Source of the DNA: Prochlorococcus sp. AG-686-J21
GTDB taxonomy: Bacteria; Cyanobacteriota; Cyanobacteriia; PCC-6307; Cyanobiaceae
NCBI GenBank assembly: GCA_003210285.1
Contig: QCVS01000001.1
Location: forward strand, 1-41,520
Reading direction: 5' to 3'
DNA: 41,520 bases
Shown one piece after another: positions 41,325 to 41,520 of the stretch; within the stretch, counting starts at the first letter, position 1, and each line of letters starts with the position of its first letter. The notes beneath the pieces were generated by a model that saw only the letters and a list, made by a program, of their open reading frames with translations, did no database searches and was not told where the DNA came from. The translations under genes and the position numbers were made by a program.

Positions 41325-41520
41325 TCAATCTAATTTTGAAATTAAATATTCTTGAAAATTTAACATATTATCTAATTCATAATCATCATTATGTTCCCAT
41401 CCCAAAAGATGTAATAATCCATGACTTGCTAACCAGAGCATTTCTTTTTTAATAGAATGATTAAATTCTAAGGATTGTTTAAAAGCCGTTTCTAAGGATA
41501 TAAATAAATCTCCTAATTCA
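41325..41520 (-). CDS. ybeY: YbeY endoribonuclease / rRNA maturation factor, C-terminal part
   Basis: The last 64 codons of a gene whose start lies beyond the right edge. The translation contains [10 protein letters not shown] and the zinc-binding [11 protein letters not shown] (H-x3-H-x5-H), the signature of YbeY, and ends EYLISKLD with TGA at 41325-41327. YbeY takes part in 16S rRNA 3' end maturation and ribosome quality control. It is incomplete only because of the window boundary; no damage is seen. Confidence 0.93.
   Translation of the reverse strand, partial: ELGDLFISLETAFKQSLEFNHSIKKEMLWLASHGLLHLLGWEHNDDYELDNMLNFQEYLISKLD

Overview
The window looks like core chromosome of a high-light-type Prochlorococcus or a very close marine picocyanobacterium. 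The DNA is very AT-rich (about 30% GC by eye), spacers are tiny or absent, no gap exceeds 300 bases, and no tRNA, rRNA, CRISPR array, phage gene or transposase is visible. The cyanobacterial markers are CP12, a BicA/SbtA/SbtB inorganic-carbon cluster, a Mg-type HemB, ABC1K and ClpB-like proteins, and the secE-nusG-L11-L1-L10-L12 string with an L10 leader RNA.

Layout, left to right. 18-2484: an aspartoacylase-family protein diverging from a glutathionyl-hydroquinone-reductase-like GST, then CP12 and a 60-residue orphan sharing a two-way terminator. 2571-7470 (minus): obg, mutS2, a VOC-fold protein and hemB. 7699-10646 (plus): bicA, sbtA, sbtB as a tight operon, facing a minus-strand thioredoxin-reductase-like flavoenzyme. 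11881-13865: a coiled-coil protein overlapping an ABC1K/UbiB kinase, converging on enolase. 15448-21596: a ClpB-type disaggregase, then the secE-nusG-rplKAJL transcription and translation operon. 21647-24677: RNase HI, pyrD and a CobD-like aminotransferase, whose tail overlaps murG. 25786-29784: an unknown secreted protein, pgk, rbgA and a RluD-type pseudouridine synthase. 29770-31365: a fused double-ATPase of Opp/Dpp type. 31421-39534: spoT/rel, a DUF2062 protein, mnmE, nadC, argS and a hisC-like gene. 39531-41520 (minus): an MBL-fold relic, trpG/pabA, dgkA and the 3' end of ybeY.

How the genes fit together. Most are housekeeping: ribosome assembly and translation, glycolysis (eno, pgk), tetrapyrrole, NAD, pyrimidine and peptidoglycan synthesis. 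The most distinctive theme is carbon and redox control. Bicarbonate uptake (BicA, SbtA) sits with an SbtB that lacks the usual C-terminal Cys loop. The neighbouring flavoenzyme keeps the thioredoxin-reductase CxxC but has lost its NADPH motifs, as expected of the ferredoxin-dependent FFTR family known from Prochlorococcus. CP12, a thioredoxin-regulated Calvin-cycle switch, is present in a form without its N-terminal Cys pair.

I found no clearly new multi-gene defence or mobile system. The leads are the reduced SbtA/SbtB pair, the FFTR-like enzyme, two matched palindromic leaders before rplK and rplA, a triple TTGATCTA motif before the coiled-coil/ABC1K pair, a metal-site-less MBL protein and several small unknowns. 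Several starts are non-ATG (bicA, rbgA, VOC and the flavoenzyme TTG; secE, nadC, eno and obg GTG). Two starts were moved inward from the longest open frame: rplJ and the flavoenzyme.
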